From Fimenecus sp045543095 (GTDB lineage Bacteria > Bacillota > Clostridia > Oscillospirales > Acutalibacteraceae): DNA of 61,566 bases. The notes under the pieces are model-generated. The model saw only the letters and a list, made by a program, of their open reading frames with translations. It did no database searches and was not told the DNA's origin. Both the position numbers and the translations under genes were made by a program. Below, piece after piece: positions 59,170 through 61,566 of the stretch. The DNA lies in assembly GCA_045543095.1 (NCBI GenBank), contig JAZQMC010000011.1, positions 1-61,566 of the forward strand, read 5' to 3'. Position 1 is the stretch's first letter. Each line of letters starts with the position of its first letter.

Positions 59170-61566
59170 TCATTTAATAATTTCAATAATCATTTTTGCT
59201 AAGGTATCGCTGTTGTCCGATTGGAAATAATGACTTGTTGGGTCTATATGGTATACTTTTCTGACATTAAGAGCATAATTACTCCACAATTTTTCTGCAT
59301 TTTTATATTGAGCAGTAAAAATGTCTTTCGTATTTATTATCGCTGTTAAAGGACAAGTGATTTTTTGACGAGTTTTATAATAATACTGTGTCGCAAAATC
59401 GGTATCAAGCCTGAATTTTGTCAGCATAAGCCGAACTTCATCCTTTGACAGCTTGTTAAGCGGTGCACCTGCTTTTATAAGTATATTGCGAAGAAGAAAA
59501 TCCGGTGTGCTGTTCCACAAATTTCGTTTTGAACCGTTTTCAGCAGGAATGCTGGCACCTGCAATATAATGGTCAATCTTGCATATTCCGTTCTTCTCAA
59601 GAATGTTTATAATCTGCAATGCTATCGCAGACCCAACGCAATGGGAATAGAAATAAACCTTTTTATCCTTTAAAAATCTTTGAATTTCTTCGGCTGCCAT
59701 TGAGCATTCATCTTCATTGTGCAAATATCTGATGAAATAAACAGAAATATTATCTGCAGATTTCTTTATCGATTCTACAAACTTTGCATAAACACCTGCG
59801 TCGCCGCCGGCATAGGGGAAAAGCACAAGCATTTTATCTTTTTTGGGTGCAGAGTAAAGAAGTTCAAGGTATTCAGTGTCGTTTCGTTGCTCGCTTAAAA
59901 ATTCAGCTAACTTTTCGGGTGTTGGGTTTGCTATAAAATCAGCCGCAGAAATGTTTTTAAGCTCATTTTCTGACAAAATTGAAATCATATCAAGACTTGT
60001 TCCGCCAAGATTAAAGAAACTTTCATTTCTGCCCACAAAATCAATCCCAAGCGTCTTTTGAAACAACTCGCAAAGCATTTTTTCAGTATCGGTAACAGGT
60101 TCTTCTTTAACTGTAACACTATCAAATACAATTTCAATATTTTTAAGTGCCTTTCGGTCAAGCTTGCCGCTTTGATTGAGGGGCATTTTTTCTACGAAGT
60201 GGAATTTGCTCGGCACCATATACTGCGGTAATTTGTTTTCACAGTATTTGATGATTTCGTTAGTTGCATTTTCGTCACCACAGCAGAATGCAACAATAAC
60301 ATCTTGCCCGTTATTATGCTTAATAATCACTGCAACGGACTCAATACTTGGAATTTCACCGATAACTTTTTCAATCTCACCGAGCTCTATTCGTTGACCG
60401 TTAAGCTTGATTTGGCCGTCCATTCTTCCCACATAACAAATCTGACCGTCTTCACGCCAATATGCCAAGTCGCCTGTTTTGTAGAGTTTGCCTGTTCCGA
60501 ACGGATTGTCGATAAACTTTTCATTTGTCAGTGTTTCGTTGTTAAGGTAACCTTGTCCTACGTTTACACCTGCAATACAGAGTTCTCCTATTACACCTAT
60601 TGGCGTTGGATTTAAGTATTTGTCAACAATGTGAAGTTGTGTATTGTAGATTGGTTTTCCTATCGGCACAGGGTCAACATCTGTCGGTACGCATGGGTAA
60701 TAGCTTACGTCCACGGCACATTCTGTTGGTCCGTAAAGATTATGAAGACTTACCTTGTTGTAGTCATACATCTTGTAGAATCTGTTAATACTGTTTGCTG
60801 TTAATGTTTCACCTGATAAGAAGACATATTTTACTGTGTTGAACTTTTCTTGTTCTTCAGGATTGTTCTCAAGATATGTCAAGAACAAATCAAACACTGA
60901 CGGTACAAAGTGTAAATGTGTTACCTTATGGTTGTTTGTTTCATCAAGTATCTTTGCAGGTAAGAAATGTTCATCGGGTTTTGATGCACAAAGTGTTCTT
61001 CCTGTAATACCCCACCAGAAAAGTTCCCATACTGATACGTCAAATGTATATGGTGTCTTCTGTAAGATTACGTCATTTTCTGCGAGTGGGTAGAAATCAT
61101 GCATCCACAATATTCTGTTAATTGCAGACTTGTGGCTGATTTTAGCTCCCTTTGGATTTCCTGTACTACCTGATGTATAGATTACATAGGCTGTATCATT
61201 TTCATTTGCAAGACATTCTGTTTTTGCTGGTTGTTCGTTTGAGTTAAGAACTTCTGTTGCATTGATACATACTGTATTTCCTGCAAGGTGACAGAACTTG
61301 TCCTGTGCTATTACTGCTTTTGCATTTGAATTAGAAAGTATGTAGTCAATTCTATCCTGCGGATAATTCGGGTCAATCGGTAAGTATGCATTACCGCCAC
61401 GGATAATGCCATATACCGCACCATACATTTCAAAGCTTCTCTCACAGATTACTGCTATTACACTCTTTTCTTCTGTGATTGCTCTTATCTTGTTATCAAG
61501 TTTTTCTGCATAAGCCTTGAAATCTCTGTATGTGATTTCTTCATCATTTGCTATGATACATACTTT
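59170..61566 (-). CDS. NRPS terminal module: adenylation (Ser-type), carrier and Cys-thioesterase domains (partial)
   Basis: The frame continues beyond the right edge (the visible protein begins KVCIIANDEEITYRDF). The adenylation domain has GGNAYLPIDPNYPQDR, TSGSTGNPKGAKISH, NLYGPTE, YKTGDLAYW and the Lys motif NQSGKLDRKAL. Reading the specificity residues by eye gives D-V-W-H-F-S-L-V-D-K, the L-serine code of EntF. The carrier domain has LGGTSLD (Ser at 59995-59997). The thioesterase has YSHCVGSAIA, with Cys (59638-59640) where Ser is usual, and His in PTSHYF. It would load serine and release an ester, lactone or acid. Confidence 0.85.
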   Translation of the reverse strand, partial: KVCIIANDEEITYRDFKAYAEKLDNKIRAITEEKSVIAVICERSFEMYGAVYGIIRGGNAYLPIDPNYPQDRIDYILSNSNAKAVIAQDKFCHLAGNTVCINATEVLNSNEQPAKTECLANENDTAYVIYTSGSTGNPKGAKISHKSAINRILWMHDFYPLAENDVILQKTPYTFDVSVWELFWWGITGRTLCASKPDEHFLPAKILDETNNHKVTHLHFVPSVFDLFLTYLENNPEEQEKFNTVKYVFLSGETLTANSINRFYKMYDYNKVSLHNLYGPTECAVDVSYYPCVPTDVDPVPIGKPIYNTQLHIVDKYLNPTPIGVIGELCIAGVNVGQGYLNNETLTNEKFIDNPFGTGKLYKTGDLAYWREDGQICYVGRMDGQIKLNGQRIELGEIEKVIGEIPSIESVAVIIKHNNGQDVIVAFCCGDENATNEIIKYCENKLPQYMVPSKFHFVEKMPLNQSGKLDRKALKNIEIVFDSVTVKEEPVTDTEKMLCELFQKTLGIDFVGRNESFFNLGGTSLDMISILSENELKNISAADFIANPTPEKLAEFLSEQRNDTEYLELLYSAPKKDKMLVLFPYAGGDAGVYAKFVESIKKSADNISVYFIRYLHNEDECSMAAEEIQRFLKDKKVYFYSHCVGSAIALQIINILEKNGICKIDHYIAGASIPAENGSKRNLWNSTPDFLLRNILIKAGAPLNKLSKDEVRLMLTKFRLDTDFATQYYYKTRQKITCPLTAIINTKDIFTAQYKNAEKLWSNYALNVRKVYHIDPTSHYFQSDNSDTLAKMIIEIIK

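Noticed and set aside
1..61566. Prophage, integrase or insertion sequence
   Set aside because: No transposase, integrase or phage structural gene was seen; only small non-coding repeats occur.

Overview
The window looks like a chromosomal segment of a spore-forming, anaerobic member of the Clostridia, probably a gut Ruminococcaceae/Oscillospiraceae-type organism. This rests on the A+T-rich DNA, strong AGGAGG ribosome-binding sites with ATG/GTG/TTG starts, the Firmicutes S10-spc-alpha ribosomal gene order (KOW-domain gene between map and infA, rpsD inside the alpha operon, zinc-type S14), the sporulation genes spoVAC and spoVT, an anaerobic sulfatase with its radical-SAM maturase, and a decarboxylase-type sodium pump subunit. 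The species cannot be named from sequence alone.

Layout. 0-9.9 kb: the start of a GH18-like gene, tRNA-Leu(GAG), an MscS channel, SpoVAC, a patatin / permuted NlpC-like / lipoprotein operon, a DUF554 membrane protein, a sodium pump beta subunit with a small membrane partner, and a membrane protein followed by a condensation-domain-like acyltransferase. 10-15.5 kb: one tightly packed operon with an anchored Ig-like protein, two tandem Wzz/tyrosine-kinase fusions and an ABC exporter. 15.6-27.7 kb: a strong promoter, a 2934-residue secreted GH2 beta-galactosidase-like protein, an 82-residue cysteine-containing peptide with a leader-like N terminus, a leaky-looking hairpin, a lipoprotein, an HPr-kinase-like P-loop protein, a radical-SAM/SPASM enzyme and a PqqD-like protein. 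The last four overlap or nearly overlap. 27.8-30.9 kb: a PadR/HAAS/PspC membrane-stress-like operon and three unknown genes.

31.2-47.3 kb is the complete S10-spc-alpha block from rpsJ to rplQ. Its about 300-nt structured leader contains a terminator-like hairpin, and unexplained structured inserts lie between rplW and rplB, adk and map, and rpmJ and rpsM. 47.3-55.2 kb: a metallophosphoesterase, three small unknown genes, a sulfatase with its maturase, PlsC, a VanY-like carboxypeptidase with a 17-threonine linker, and an Asn-rich anchored protein. 55.2-59.1 kb: spoVT, a PadR/DUF2812 pair with two clear operators, two broken spoVT 5' copies flanking a propeller-like gene, and 73-bp direct repeats. 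59.2-61.6 kb: the 3' end of an NRPS (adenylation, carrier and thioesterase domains) reading off the window edge.

The strongest candidates for something new are two. The first is the 10-27.7 kb locus, where a radical-SAM/PqqD/HprK-like set sits beside a Cys-rich peptide, a giant secreted glycosidase and two tyrosine kinases. The second is the NRPS terminal module, which carries a serine-type specificity code like that of EntF but a cysteine in place of serine as the thioesterase nucleophile. All functional statements are inferred from motifs read by eye; no database search was run.
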